Origin: Sphingomonas sp.
GTDB lineage: Bacteria; Pseudomonadota; Alphaproteobacteria; Sphingomonadales; Sphingomonadaceae
Direction: 5' to 3'
Length of the DNA stretch: 64,000 bases
NCBI RefSeq assembly: GCF_004799495.1
Contig: NZ_SSMY01000004.1
Coordinates: 186,001-250,000 of the forward strand
The number at the start of each line of letters is the position of its first letter. Position 1 is the stretch's first letter. This document shows, in pieces, positions 1-9,142 of this stretch. The notes under the pieces are model-generated. The model ran no database searches. It was not told the origin of the DNA and worked only from the letters and a program-made list of their open reading frames with translations. The position numbers and the translations under genes are program-made.

Positions 1-1931
1 ACACGAACGCCGCACCCGCGCCGTAGATCTCCTGTCCGACTTGCCCGGCCTGGTCTCCGCCGACGTAAAGGTCTTCGACCGGGAAAGACAGTTTGCGGTC
101 GATGTGCCCGTTGCGATTCTCGGCCGCGAGCGCGTCGGCGGGCAGCGCATCGGGATAATAGAACCACGCCCGGTCGAGCGCATATTTGCAATATTCGCTG
201 AGCAGCAGGCGCACCGCCGGATCGAGATCGGGGCCGCTGTCCTTGATGTAGCGTTCGAACGCGGCGAGGCTGTCGAAACATTCGTAGATCGCCATGTACG
301 GCGCGTCGTGCAGGCAGGTCGCGCCGAGGAACACGCGGTAGTTCGCCGCCCGCCCGATCTCGGATTCCCAGATCACCGTGTTGTGAAAGAAGCTCGCCAG
401 ATAGACGTAGCTTTGCTGTAGAAAATATGGGTTGTCGGTCACGCGCCATAACCGCAGGCACGCGGCCGCGCCCCAGGCGGTCAGGTTCGCCTGATAATTG
501 AGCTCGAACCGCATGTCCTTCGCGGCCTCGATCGCGGCGCAGGCTTCGTCGAGATACCGCCCGTCCTTGGTGAGCTCGAACGCCTGGAGCATGACATAGG
601 CGTACAGGCCGCCGACATCGGTCTGCCCCAGGCCATCATCGTTGCGCGCTTCGGTGATGACGTCGAAGCTGTCGATCTTGAACTGGATCGGCCAGGCGTA
701 GTTGAAATTTCGCGCCGCCTTGATCGCGTAGTCGAGCGACGCGGTGAAAAAGCGCCGGGCCTTCTTGTCGCCCTCGATCGCCAGCCGCCCGAGATTGAGC
801 AGCGGATGGTAGAGATACCAGCTGTCGACCGCGTCGGCGTCCTTGTCCTTGCCGACGTTGGGCAGGTAGCGCCGCATCGTGCCAAGCTTGCGGTCGTAGA
901 AACGTCCCACGCCCTTCGACAATTCGGCTTCGAATGAGATCGGCTTTTGCAGCCACGCCGCATAATCGCGCAGCGTCGCGATGGTCATCATCTGGACCAT
1001 GATGTCCGGATATTCGGACGCGGTGTAGGGGTGGACATAGGTTTGACCGTAGTGGCGGATCGTTGCTTCGGGCGCGGTTTCCAGGTCGCGCAGCGTCCGC
1101 TCGGCACGGCCGGCCCAGTCGCGATACTCGGTCGGCACCGGATCGAGCTGGCGATACGCGGCCCCCAGCATTTGCAGAAACTGCAGCGCCGATTCCTGTT
1201 CGTCGGACGCCCCCTCCTTTTGAAACACCAGGATCGCGTCCGACACCGTTACCGGCTTGCCCGCCGGCAACGGATCAGTCGGCGGCGTGCCGCTTTGCGG
1301 CGGCGTCGGGGGAAGGTAACCGATCTCCGGCCATTCCCCACCGACCGCGCCGTCGGGCCTGGTATTGGTCGCGCGATAGTAGTCGTTCATCGCGGTGAGG
1401 TTCTGGAAATAGAGCACCGACCCGAAGTCCGGCTCGTCGAGGTGGAAATAACTGATCCCGACGTTGAGCCCGCGTTGCGCGGCTTCGACCTTGCCTTTCG
1501 CCGTGGCCGGATCGTCGCCACGCCCCAGCGGATAGACGTCGCGCGGCAGGAACGGGATCAGCAGCGGTGCCGACGGCGTCAAGGTCAGCGTCGCGCGCAG
1601 CACGGTCAGTTCGTTGAGGTCGGTGGCCAGAACCACCTCTTGCAGGCCGATCACGGTCTCCACTTCCAGGTGAAGCTCTTCGTCGTCCGCGCGGCGTTTG
1701 CGCCGCACCGCCCCGCAGCCGCCCGGGCAGTGCGCGATGCGCAGTGCCAGGCCGCCGCTGCCGCCGCGCCGGATCAGTGCCCACACCGCGTCAGCGCCCG
1801 CCGCAAGGTCGACCGACAATTCGCCCAACGAAAAGGTCGCCACCGGGCGCATGCCGGCCGCTAGCTCAGCGCGCAACGCAAGCACTGAAGGTCCGACCGG
1901 GCGATCGGTGGGCTGCGGAACCGTGGGCATT
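1..1931 (-). CDS. Unrecognised alpha-helical protein, possible six-hairpin glycosidase/lyase (C-terminus beyond window)
   Basis: An open frame of more than 640 codons runs leftward off the window edge. Translation starts at ATG 1931 behind an AAGGA ribosome site and gives MPTVPQPTDRPVG. The first 150 residues look like a beta-rich domain. From about residue 250 the protein is helical with repeated aromatic-rich helices (YLYHPLLNLGRLAIEG, NYAWPIQFKID, NYQANLTAWGAAACLRLW), a look shared by (alpha/alpha)6 'six-hairpin' glycosidases and polysaccharide lyases. No signal peptide is visible, so it is probably cytoplasmic. It is divergent from an SDR gene and a GH130 gene across a 180-bp intergenic region, which suggests a shared sugar-related role. 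The fold is inferred from sequence appearance only, and no catalytic residue could be assigned. Confidence 0.6.
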
Positions 1932-2111
1932 GGCAATCCTTTGTACTCCCCAGTGTATCCGGCAACGAAGGAAGTGCCGGCGGGTTTCGCCGCACCAACC
2001 TTGGTTAGAGACTTTGCGTCACGCACCTGCCGGATGGTCATTTATCGGTACGGGGCAGGAACCTATCGGCCCACCGTCGCTTGACGGAGCGAACCGTTAC
2101 GGAGTCCGCCG

Positions 2112-2888
2112 ATGTCCAATGTGATCGAACCGATAGATGTTTCCGACGCCCACACTGCGATGCCGGCGCTTGCCGGGCGCAAGGCGGTCATCACCGGCGG
2201 CACGACGGGGATCGGCCGGGCGATTGCCGTCCTGTTGGCGTCCGAGGGGGTGAAGGTCTTCGTCTGCGGGCGCGATCCGCAGCATTTGCAGGATGCGCTC
2301 GACCGCATCGGGGAAGTCGGCGAAGGTAGCGGGATCAGCGTCGACCTCGCCGAAGCCGACGGCGTCGCCCGGTTCTTCTCCGCGGCGAAGGATTATCTGG
2401 GCGATTACGACATTGCCGTCGTCAACGCGGCGATCCCCGCGAAAGGGCTGAGCGACATGACCGACGCGGAGGTCCGCTACGCCATTGCCACCGATTTCAC
2501 TGCCTATCTGACGAGCGCGCATGCCGCGGTCGATGCGCTGGGGGATGAGGGCGACATCGTCCTGATCGGATCGATGAGCGCGCACATTCTCGGGCCCGGC
2601 TCGACCGTCTATGCCGGGATGAAGGCGGGGATCGCGGGCTTCGCCGAGGCGCTGCGCAAGGAGCTCGGGCCGAAGGGGATCAAGGTCGCGTTGATCGAGC
2701 CGGGCAAGACTGGCGCCGATTTCCAATACCCCTCGTTCACCGCCGAGGAACAGGCGGAAGAAATCAACAAGGAGACCATGCTCCGCGCCGAAGACATCGC
2801 GGTCGCGGTCCAGTATCTGCTGACTCAACCCCGCCGCGCGGTCGTCCAGCAGATCACCATCGCCCCGCGCATGCAGGACAAGGAATGA
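2112..2888 (+). CDS. SDR family NAD(P)-dependent oxidoreductase
   Basis: Classical short-chain dehydrogenase of 258 residues. The cofactor-binding glycine motif TGGTTGIG lies near residue 28 and an NAAI version of the NNAG motif near residue 110. The catalytic set is Ser in IGSMSAH followed by YAGMK (Tyr and Lys). An extra N-terminal stretch of about 20 residues precedes the Rossmann fold. The start follows a GGAG ribosome site. The last codons overlap the start of the GH130 gene (ATGATG junction near 2885), so the two are translationally coupled. The substrate is unknown; pairing with GH130 suggests a sugar or sugar-derived alcohol. Confidence 0.9.
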   Translation: MSNVIEPIDVSDAHTAMPALAGRKAVITGGTTGIGRAIAVLLASEGVKVFVCGRDPQHLQDALDRIGEVGEGSGISVDLAEADGVARFFSAAKDYLGDYDIAVVNAAIPAKGLSDMTDAEVRYAIATDFTAYLTSAHAAVDALGDEGDIVLIGSMSAHILGPGSTVYAGMKAGIAGFAEALRKELGPKGIKVALIEPGKTGADFQYPSFTAEEQAEEINKETMLRAEDIAVAVQYLLTQPRRAVVQQITIAPRMQDKE

Positions 2889-4039
2889 TGGCGCATGCGG
2901 TCGACCGGCTCATATTCGGGCCCGACGACGTCGATCTGGCGCGTTCGCCGCTCGCCGGGCAGTTCGACGCCGAAACCTACGTGCTCGGGGCGTTCAACCC
3001 GGCGCTGACGCGGCTCCCCAACGGCAATCTGGCGATGCACGTTCGCGTCGCGGAGGCGTTGCGGCGGCCGATCCGCGACGGCAACGTTCACGCGATCCGC
3101 TGGGACGGCGGCGGATCGTCGGACACGGCGCGTGGTCGCTACGTGCTCGACGCCTGGCCGCTCGACCTGGTCGACACCGCCGATCCGCGCAAGTTCCTGA
3201 TCCGCGGCGGGCGCTGGAAGGTGATGGCGCTGACCTCGCTGTCGTGGATCCTGCCAGTCGAACTGTCGCCCGACGGCCTGGCGGTCGTGACGGTCCATTA
3301 CGACAAGGCGATCGCGCCGCACGCGAGCTTCCAATGCTACGGAATCGAGGATGCGCGCGTGTCCAAGGTCCGCGACCGCTGGCTGATGACGACCTGCTCG
3401 GTCAGCCCGGAACGGCATTCGACCACGCTCTACAGCTCGGACAACGGGCTCGACTGGACGTTTGAGGACATCGTGCTCGACCATCAGAACAAGGATATGC
3501 TCATTTTCGAAGGGCTGATTGGCGGTCAGTATTGGGCGCAGACCCGACCGCTCGGCGACCTGTACTTCGCCTATCCGCCCGGCAGCGAGTGGCGCAGTGG
3601 CCCATCGATCAACCTCGCCACGTCGCCCGACGCGCTGCACTGGAAACCCTATCGCGAGCCGGGCATTCGCGCGCATGTCGACACGGTCGCGACGGCGAGG
3701 ATGGGGGGCGGGACGCCGCCGATCCTCACCGACGACGGCTGGCTGACCCTGTGGCACGGCGTCGAACCGAAGGAGATAGTCGGTATCTATCGGACCTATT
3801 GGTCGATCCTCGACAGGGACGACCCGTCGAAGCTGGTCCGCACCAGCCACACGCCGCTCCTCGAAGCCGCACCCGACCTGACGCGGCCGATCGAGGACAA
3901 AATGTATTTGCGCGACGTGGTTTTCACGACGGGGATCGTCGACGCGGGCGATCGCTATGTCGTCGCCTCGGGTGAGGCGGATCTGGCGTGCCGAATCACG
4001 CACATCGCCAAGAGCGTGTTTGCCGCGCCTGAGGTCTGA
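2885..4039 (+). CDS. Glycoside hydrolase family 130-type protein (mannoside phosphorylase/mannosidase-like)
   Basis: 384-residue protein with the five-bladed propeller signatures of GH130. Near the N-terminus is GAFNPALTRLPNGNLAMHVRVAE. The mid-protein GIEDARVSKVRDRWLMTTC matches the family's EDPRI..G.YYM region. NKDMLIFEGLIGGQYWAQTRP matches the KDxxLFPE..GKY..L.RP region, which binds phosphate or sugar in characterised members. Near the C-terminus, GGGTPPILTDDGWLTLWHGV is the conserved G..PP..T..GWL..YHG block. GH130 enzymes act on beta-mannosides, by phosphorolysis or hydrolysis. Which one applies cannot be told here, because phosphorylases need a basic phosphate-binding set that was not verified. 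It overlaps the SDR gene by 4 nt. Confidence 0.88.
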   Translation: MMAHAVDRLIFGPDDVDLARSPLAGQFDAETYVLGAFNPALTRLPNGNLAMHVRVAEALRRPIRDGNVHAIRWDGGGSSDTARGRYVLDAWPLDLVDTADPRKFLIRGGRWKVMALTSLSWILPVELSPDGLAVVTVHYDKAIAPHASFQCYGIEDARVSKVRDRWLMTTCSVSPERHSTTLYSSDNGLDWTFEDIVLDHQNKDMLIFEGLIGGQYWAQTRPLGDLYFAYPPGSEWRSGPSINLATSPDALHWKPYREPGIRAHVDTVATARMGGGTPPILTDDGWLTLWHGVEPKEIVGIYRTYWSILDRDDPSKLVRTSHTPLLEAAPDLTRPIEDKMYLRDVVFTTGIVDAGDRYVVASGEADLACRITHIAKSVFAAPEV

Positions 4040-4117
4040 ACAACGACGGGGTGCATTGAGCCACTAAGGATGGAACCGGGTCGGTCGTCCGGCGCTTGAA
4101 CATCCGAAAGGATTGTC

Positions 4118-4303
4118 ATGTCAGGTCCCCAGTCCCCCGCCCGCTCCGACGAAGACCAGCCGATCACGTCGAACGAGAAGACCGAGCGTAAACCCGGCAA
4201 TGCGACCCCCGGCGGCCAGCCGGTCGAGGATGTCGAGGACCGGCCGAACGTAGGCATGGTCAAGCCCGAGGACTATCCGCCCGACCAACGCGCGAAGGGA
4301 TAG
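4118..4303 (+). CDS. Small hydrophilic protein, function unknown
   Basis: 61-residue, strongly hydrophilic, proline-rich and acidic protein (MSGPQSPARSDEDQPITS...) with no membrane segment or recognisable fold. It starts at ATG behind a good GAAAGGAT ribosome site and stops 49 bp before the left junction of the genomic island, so it belongs to the core chromosome. It is probably intrinsically disordered. Codon use matches the high-GC neighbours. No function is assigned. Confidence 0.6.
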   Translation: MSGPQSPARSDEDQPITSNEKTERKPGNATPGGQPVEDVEDRPNVGMVKPEDYPPDQRAKG

Positions 4304-4352
4304 CCGCCGCCGGCCTTTGCGATGCACGGGGCGCTGACGGAGTAACAAGAAA

Positions 4353-4372
4353 TGGTGCGCCTACAGGACTCG
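4353..4372. repeat. Left attachment site of the island (partial copy of the tRNA-Thr 3' end)
   Basis: TGGTGCGCCTACAGGACTCG here matches TGGTGCCGCCTACAGGACTCG at 14771-14791 with one missing base. The 14-base core GCCTACAGGACTCG is identical. This is the copy left at the distal end when an element recombines into the 3' end of a tRNA gene. Confidence 0.85.
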
Positions 4373-4781
4373 CAACTCTTCAATAACAATCTGAATTTTA
4401 TTAATATTATTCTCGGTGAAAACTGAATGGCCCCCAATCTGGCCCCCATGAGAAAAAATATTTCTCGAATTTCGAATTCTCGCCTCGTCTCTCGGGTCAG
4501 GTACACGCCGCGATTCGCTGGCAAATATCACAAAGCAATGCCTGATAGGCGACACCCCGCGGACCCGCCGCCAAAACGGACGTGGCGGGGGCTAGCCTTC
4601 GATAGATTTGCTTCATCCCTCGGCCGAGTGGGCGCATGAGCGAGATCCAATTTTTCACGCTAGCGTTTCGTTGGCTGAGTTTAATCCAGCCTATCGCTCA
4701 TCTGGACGGTAGAATGACCTTTATGTCTGCGTTTCGCCGCGTGTCGCGAGATGAAAAAACGCGGGCGGGCGTCTCACGCGC
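4373..4781. other. Left-end region of the island without a convincing gene
   Basis: 409 bp, starting AT-rich (poly-A/T tracts around 4375-4470). Short frames exist but none combines a ribosome site with protein-like composition. Integrase arm-binding or excision sequences may lie here, but I see no clear repeats that would prove it. Confidence 0.4.
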
Positions 4782-5225
4782 CTAATCTGGAAAGCTGAAA
4801 ATGGGATCATGCGACACCAGCCAATCGGATATCGATTTAACTATGTCCGTCGTCGGCGATCGGCGTGTCGCACATTCCCAAACCACGCCTACGCGCCATC
4901 CTGCCCCCAACAACAATGCGCGCTTTCGCGCATCCCGCTCGACGTTGCCTTCGAATTTGCTTTTCCAAAAATCAGAATTGGTGGCGGGCGTCGTTGTCAG
5001 CCTGCAAGCCTGATGGCGATGCCAGTAGCATCCGTGCACAAAAAGGACGGCCCGATATTTTGGAAATACGAGGTCCGGCCGGCCGGGCAATCGGCTGTCA
5101 TGAAGCCTAAATCTGAAACCAGAGCGGTGCAGCGCACGCCGGATTAGCAGCTCTGGCTTCGTGTCCTTTCCTCGAATTCCGGCCATCATCCGCGAGCGGG
5201 TTTTGCTATCTACAACGTCCGCCAA
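4782..5225 (-). CDS. vsr: Very short patch repair endonuclease (Vsr)
   Basis: 147-residue Vsr-family DNA nickase, which acts on T:G mismatches arising from deamination of 5-methylcytosine. Start chosen at TTG 5225: the protein then begins (M)ADVVDSKTRSRMMAGI, which aligns directly with the canonical Vsr N-terminus MADVHDKATRS, and a GGGAGG ribosome site sits 9 nt upstream. An in-frame TTG at 5249 would add eight unneeded residues and swallow that site. Conserved catalytic blocks are LPGRPDLVFPKYRAVLFVHGCYWH (Asp and His residues of the active site) and NVERD..R...L...GWRV..VWEC. It is divergent from the methyltransferase gene by 60 bp. It could be a pure repair partner of the methylase or, in this setting, the nuclease of a restriction-like system. 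Confidence 0.93.
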   Translation of the reverse strand: MADVVDSKTRSRMMAGIRGKDTKPELLIRRALHRSGFRFRLHDSRLPGRPDLVFPKYRAVLFVHGCYWHRHQACRLTTTPATNSDFWKSKFEGNVERDARKRALLLGAGWRVGVVWECATRRSPTTDIVKSISDWLVSHDPIFSFPD

Positions 5226-5285
5226 CGCCGCTATCCTCCCACCGGGCAAAGCCCGCGGGGTGGAGAATGATTCGAAAATGCGCGC

Positions 5286-6851
5286 ATGAAAACAGGTTTT
5301 GCAGTCGTAGATTTGTTTGCAGGGCCGGGGGGGCTCGCCGAAGGATTTTCGTCAGCGGCGACGAAAACGCAAGAAGCACCTTTCAAGGTAGCGCTTTCCG
5401 TTGAGTGCGACCCCGCCGCACACGCCACACTCACATTGCGAAGTTTTCTGCGACAGTTCGGCAAGTCATTGCCGCGCGAGTACTATGCTTTTCTGAACGA
5501 AAATACGCCAGAGCCTGACTGGAAAAGCCTCTATCCAGAACAGTGGGCTGCGGCCGAGCGCGAGTCGTTGCAACTTCGTCTAGGCAGTGCCAAAGACAAC
5601 AAGCATCTGAAAAATCGCCTTGCCGAGATAAGCGCTGAGCACAGCGACAAAATTGTGGTCATCGGCGGGCCGCCTTGCCAAGCATATTCCCTAGTCGGTC
5701 GGGTGAGAAATGCCAGCAAGTCCGGGTACACGGCGAGCAAGGACGAGCGATACAAACTTTACAAGGAATACGTCCGAGTGCTGACCGCTCTACGGCCGGC
5801 AGCGTTCGTGATGGAAAACGTAAAGGGCCTACTTTCTGCAAAACTTGGCAAACAGAAGGTGTTCCCCCGCATACTCGCTGACCTGAAAAATCCTGCGGCC
5901 GATTGTGAATACGTGCTGCTTGCCGTCCGTCCGGCCAGCGAGAAGGCCCGCGCCAAGCTCGATCCAAAAGATTTTATCGTGAGATCGGAATCCTTCGGCG
6001 TACCTCAGATGCGGCATCGCCTTATCGTAGTAGGTGTTCGCAAGGACATCGCCGGAAAGGTGCTTGCTGACGGGCAGAACACGCTGAGCCTGGCGGCGTG
6101 GCCACGCCGCTCAACGGTGGGCGATGTCATCGATGGGATGCCAAAACTTCGTAGCGGCTTGAGCAAAGAGCCTGACACGCTGGCATCCTGGATTGATGCA
6201 ACAAACGATATCGTAGGACAGCAAAATCCGTCGGACTTAGGCGAAGCTTACATGGCTTTAGGCCGGTCGGCTGTCACTCCTAATGGCTACGGCAAAGATT
6301 GTCCGCCTGCCCTGCAAAAGTGGCTCTCCGACCCGCAATTGCTCGTAGTGACTAACCACGAAACTCGGAGCCATATCCGGTCAGACCTGCTGCGATATAA
6401 ATTTGCGGCACGCTTTGCGCGTGCTGAGGGGAGATCGCCAAAGGCGGCCGATTTTCCTCAGCACCTCGCTCCGGCGCACGCGAATTGGGCCTCAGGCAAT
6501 TTCAGTGACCGCTTTCGCGTTCAGCTCGAAGGCGAGCCTTCCACAACGATTACAAGCCACATCGCGAAGGACGGGCATTATTTCATTCACCCCGATCCGG
6601 AGCAATGTCGCAGCTTGACGGTCCGCGAAGCGGCGCGCTTGCAGACATTTCCCGATAACTATTATTTCAAGGGAAACCGCACGCAGCAATATTCTCAGGT
6701 GGGAAATGCGGTACCACCACTGCTAGCCAAACAAATTGGCGACGCTCTTGCCAAGCTGCTACTAAATGAATCACGTGTTTTGCCGACCGCTGCGGCGGGT
6801 ATAGGTAACGATAGCGCCTCAAATGAACATGAGGAAATCGCGTATGCATAG
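5286..6851 (+). CDS. DNA (cytosine-5-)-methyltransferase
   Basis: 521-residue C5-cytosine methylase with the ordered motifs of the family. Motif I is DLFAGPGG (residues 9-16, SAM binding), motif IV is GGPPCQAYS with catalytic Cys131, motif VI is ENVKG (177-181), motif VIII is QMRHRLIVVG (241-250) and motif X is QVGNAVPP near residue 485. The roughly 150 residues between motifs VIII and IX should carry the target-recognition domain. The recognition sequence cannot be predicted by eye. No restriction endonuclease of ordinary type II form is adjacent; the neighbours are Vsr (divergent) and the GHKL ATPase and response-regulator genes (same strand, 95 bp downstream). It could be part of an unusual restriction system or a marker of self DNA for the downstream genes. 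Confidence 0.95.
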   Translation: MKTGFAVVDLFAGPGGLAEGFSSAATKTQEAPFKVALSVECDPAAHATLTLRSFLRQFGKSLPREYYAFLNENTPEPDWKSLYPEQWAAAERESLQLRLGSAKDNKHLKNRLAEISAEHSDKIVVIGGPPCQAYSLVGRVRNASKSGYTASKDERYKLYKEYVRVLTALRPAAFVMENVKGLLSAKLGKQKVFPRILADLKNPAADCEYVLLAVRPASEKARAKLDPKDFIVRSESFGVPQMRHRLIVVGVRKDIAGKVLADGQNTLSLAAWPRRSTVGDVIDGMPKLRSGLSKEPDTLASWIDATNDIVGQQNPSDLGEAYMALGRSAVTPNGYGKDCPPALQKWLSDPQLLVVTNHETRSHIRSDLLRYKFAARFARAEGRSPKAADFPQHLAPAHANWASGNFSDRFRVQLEGEPSTTITSHIAKDGHYFIHPDPEQCRSLTVREAARLQTFPDNYYFKGNRTQQYSQVGNAVPPLLAKQIGDALAKLLLNESRVLPTAAAGIGNDSASNEHEEIAYA

Positions 6852-6946
6852 GATTGGCTTTTTTGACCAAGTTCTGTGGAGTAAGCTCATCGCCTGTCGT
6901 ATCTCGGCCTTGAACCTAGTTTTCCGGCTGACGAAGCCCACCCGCT

Positions 6947-9142
6947 ATGACTGACGATGCCGCCAACATTCTGGAATTCAGACCCAGAGCGCGCATCATT
7001 CGGACCATCGGCGACCAGCTTATCAGCGGCCCCGAAGCGGCCGTCATCGAACTCGTAAAAAACGCCTATGATGCCGACGCCAGCAAGGTCACCATCAAAT
7101 TTGTACCCCCACTGTCCGAGGGACACGGCCGGATCGAAATATCAGACGACGGACACGGGATGGCGTTGTCGGATATTCGGGACAAATGGATGGAGCCCGC
7201 CACCGCGTCCAAACTCGAAGTGAGGATTTCGCCTGCGCGCAACCGGCGAATGATGGGTTCGAAGGGCATCGGGCGTTTTGCTGCTGCCAAGCTTGGTCAG
7301 CGGATGGCTCTAAATTCCGTCAGCGAACGGGAGGGAACGCGCACCGAAATACTTATTCCCGAAATTGACTGGTCAATCTTCACTGCGGACCGATACCTGT
7401 CGGACGTCAAGATCGACTATCTCGAAAGGCAGACGGACGGTCCGACCGGAACGCTGATCGAGATTATGGATCTCAACGAGACGTGGTCGCAGACGAAAAT
7501 GGAGCGACTGCACCTCGAACTACGGCGGTTGATATCACCGATTATGACAGGCGATGCCGTGTCGGCGTTTGAGGTGTTTTTGGACCTTTCCGCCTGCACC
7601 GAAGAGACATGCGGTTTCAACGGGTCAGCGATCGTTGGCGGTGTTAATGCCCTTGCAGGCGAGCCGGTCCGAATTGAGCCGGTCCCGCTTCTTTCAGCTT
7701 GTGACTATGAACTTGCAGGCCATTTTGACGCTGAAGGAAAGTTTCGCGGCACCTTCCAGATACGGCGAGGGGGTCAAGGCCCAGTCGATGTCGAACTATC
7801 GATTCCTCTTGAGAAAGACGAGGCGCCCACCGGCGACGTCGATGTAAGGCTATTCATATTCGATCGAGAAGCCGATGCGCTAAAAAACAATCTTCGCGCT
7901 GCCGGTTTAGGTGACCTCACTGCGGGCCAAGCTCGCCAGATTCTCGATAGCATCGCAGGAGTTGCGATCTATCGGACCGGATTTAGAGTGCGGCCATACG
8001 GGGACGCTGAGAACGACTGGCTAACCCTTGATCGTCGCCGCGTCCAAGACCCATCGCTTCGGATCGGCCACAATCAGATCGCAGGTTATGTGACGGTTGG
8101 CGATGAAAAATCGTCCAATCTCATCGAACGCAGCAGCCGGGAGGGTTTCGAACAGAACGGCGCATTTGTCAGACTCGGGCGCCTGATAACGAAGCTGCTT
8201 GCGCGCGTCGTGGAGCCCCGCCGACAGCAATTCAGGGAGAAAGCCGGGCTATCGCGAGCGCGATCGACTACTTTTGACGAAGTGCGGCAACTGACCAGTC
8301 TAAAAAGCATCCGGGAAGCCTTGGGATCGCTTCAGCCGGCAGAACTCGAAGTTGCTGAAAAGCTGATAGATCGCCAAGAAAACTTACTTTCGGACAAGCT
8401 AGGTCAGCTCGAAGAACGACAGCGCCTGCTGGAGGCCAGCTCATCACTTGGCGCCATTTTGGGCGAGGTCCTGCACGAAGGATCACCCCCGGCGCGCTAT
8501 CTCGCGGAAACGGCCGCCCGCCTAAAAAGCTTCTATCCAGACCTGTTTGGCGTGCGAGGCGAGAGGTTCGATAAGGCCAAAGGAGAGTTCGACAAAAAAC
8601 TCCCGCTAATGGTGACCTCTGGCGAGAAACTAGCAAATCTATTCGCCAGTCTCCGACCGCTTTCCGGTGGCAAGCGGGGGGCGCCGGAAACGTTCAATCC
8701 GGTCAATGTAATCCACGCTGCACGCGACATTTTCTCCTCAAGTGAGGTCGAATTCGAAGTGCAAAATCCCGAGAAAATCACGGAGGTTGTAGGGTATAAG
8801 GATGATCTCGCCACCGCCCTCGTCAACCTTTTTGGAAACGCCGTACATTGGCTGGACGATGCGCGCGTCAAAGACCCACATGTCCTGACTACACTGTCGC
8901 CCGGTGAAGGCGTTGTTGTGTTCGGCATTGAAGATAATGGTCCGGGCATCTCGCGAGAATTCGTGGAATCGATTTTCGACGTAGGCTTCACCTTGAAGGA
9001 AGGTGGCACCGGGCTGGGTCTAAACATCGCTCGCGAAGCTTTGGCGAGGTCGGGCGCGACGCTGGCCTACGATTTGGAACATGAAACCGGAGCACGCTTC
9101 GAAATCCGGTTTCCTAGCTTAGTGACAGGGGGGAAATCCTGA
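6947..9142 (+). CDS. Dual GHKL ATPase: MORC/Hsp90-like N-terminal domain fused to a histidine-kinase-like C-terminal domain
   Basis: 731-residue cytoplasmic protein with two complete GHKL ATP-binding sites. The N-terminal site has ELVKNAYDADA (35-45), DDGHGM (67-72) and GSKGIGR (104-110), the pattern of MORC, Hsp90 and MutL-type ATPases. A long middle region (about 120-430) of mixed composition follows, then a likely coiled coil (about 440-500) with many Glu, Leu, Arg and Gln. GAILGEVLHEGSPPARYL (502-519) looks like a degenerate histidine-kinase H-box, His510 being the candidate phospho-acceptor. The C-terminal site has NLFGNAVHWLDD (627-638), EDNGPGI (662-668), IFDVGFTLKEGGTGLGLNI (676-694), i.e. 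N, G1, F and G2 boxes of a histidine kinase. No membrane segment or sensor domain is visible. Its stop overlaps the start of a REC-domain gene (TGATG), so the two are made together. The role is probably DNA or infection sensing; this is inference. Confidence 0.85.
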   Translation: MTDDAANILEFRPRARIIRTIGDQLISGPEAAVIELVKNAYDADASKVTIKFVPPLSEGHGRIEISDDGHGMALSDIRDKWMEPATASKLEVRISPARNRRMMGSKGIGRFAAAKLGQRMALNSVSEREGTRTEILIPEIDWSIFTADRYLSDVKIDYLERQTDGPTGTLIEIMDLNETWSQTKMERLHLELRRLISPIMTGDAVSAFEVFLDLSACTEETCGFNGSAIVGGVNALAGEPVRIEPVPLLSACDYELAGHFDAEGKFRGTFQIRRGGQGPVDVELSIPLEKDEAPTGDVDVRLFIFDREADALKNNLRAAGLGDLTAGQARQILDSIAGVAIYRTGFRVRPYGDAENDWLTLDRRRVQDPSLRIGHNQIAGYVTVGDEKSSNLIERSSREGFEQNGAFVRLGRLITKLLARVVEPRRQQFREKAGLSRARSTTFDEVRQLTSLKSIREALGSLQPAELEVAEKLIDRQENLLSDKLGQLEERQRLLEASSSLGAILGEVLHEGSPPARYLAETAARLKSFYPDLFGVRGERFDKAKGEFDKKLPLMVTSGEKLANLFASLRPLSGGKRGAPETFNPVNVIHAARDIFSSSEVEFEVQNPEKITEVVGYKDDLATALVNLFGNAVHWLDDARVKDPHVLTTLSPGEGVVVFGIEDNGPGISREFVESIFDVGFTLKEGGTGLGLNIAREALARSGATLAYDLEHETGARFEIRFPSLVTGGKS

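Noticed and set aside
4427..4639. 70-codon plus-strand frame near the left island end
   Set aside because: No ribosome site, no recognisable domain, mixed composition; treated as non-coding.
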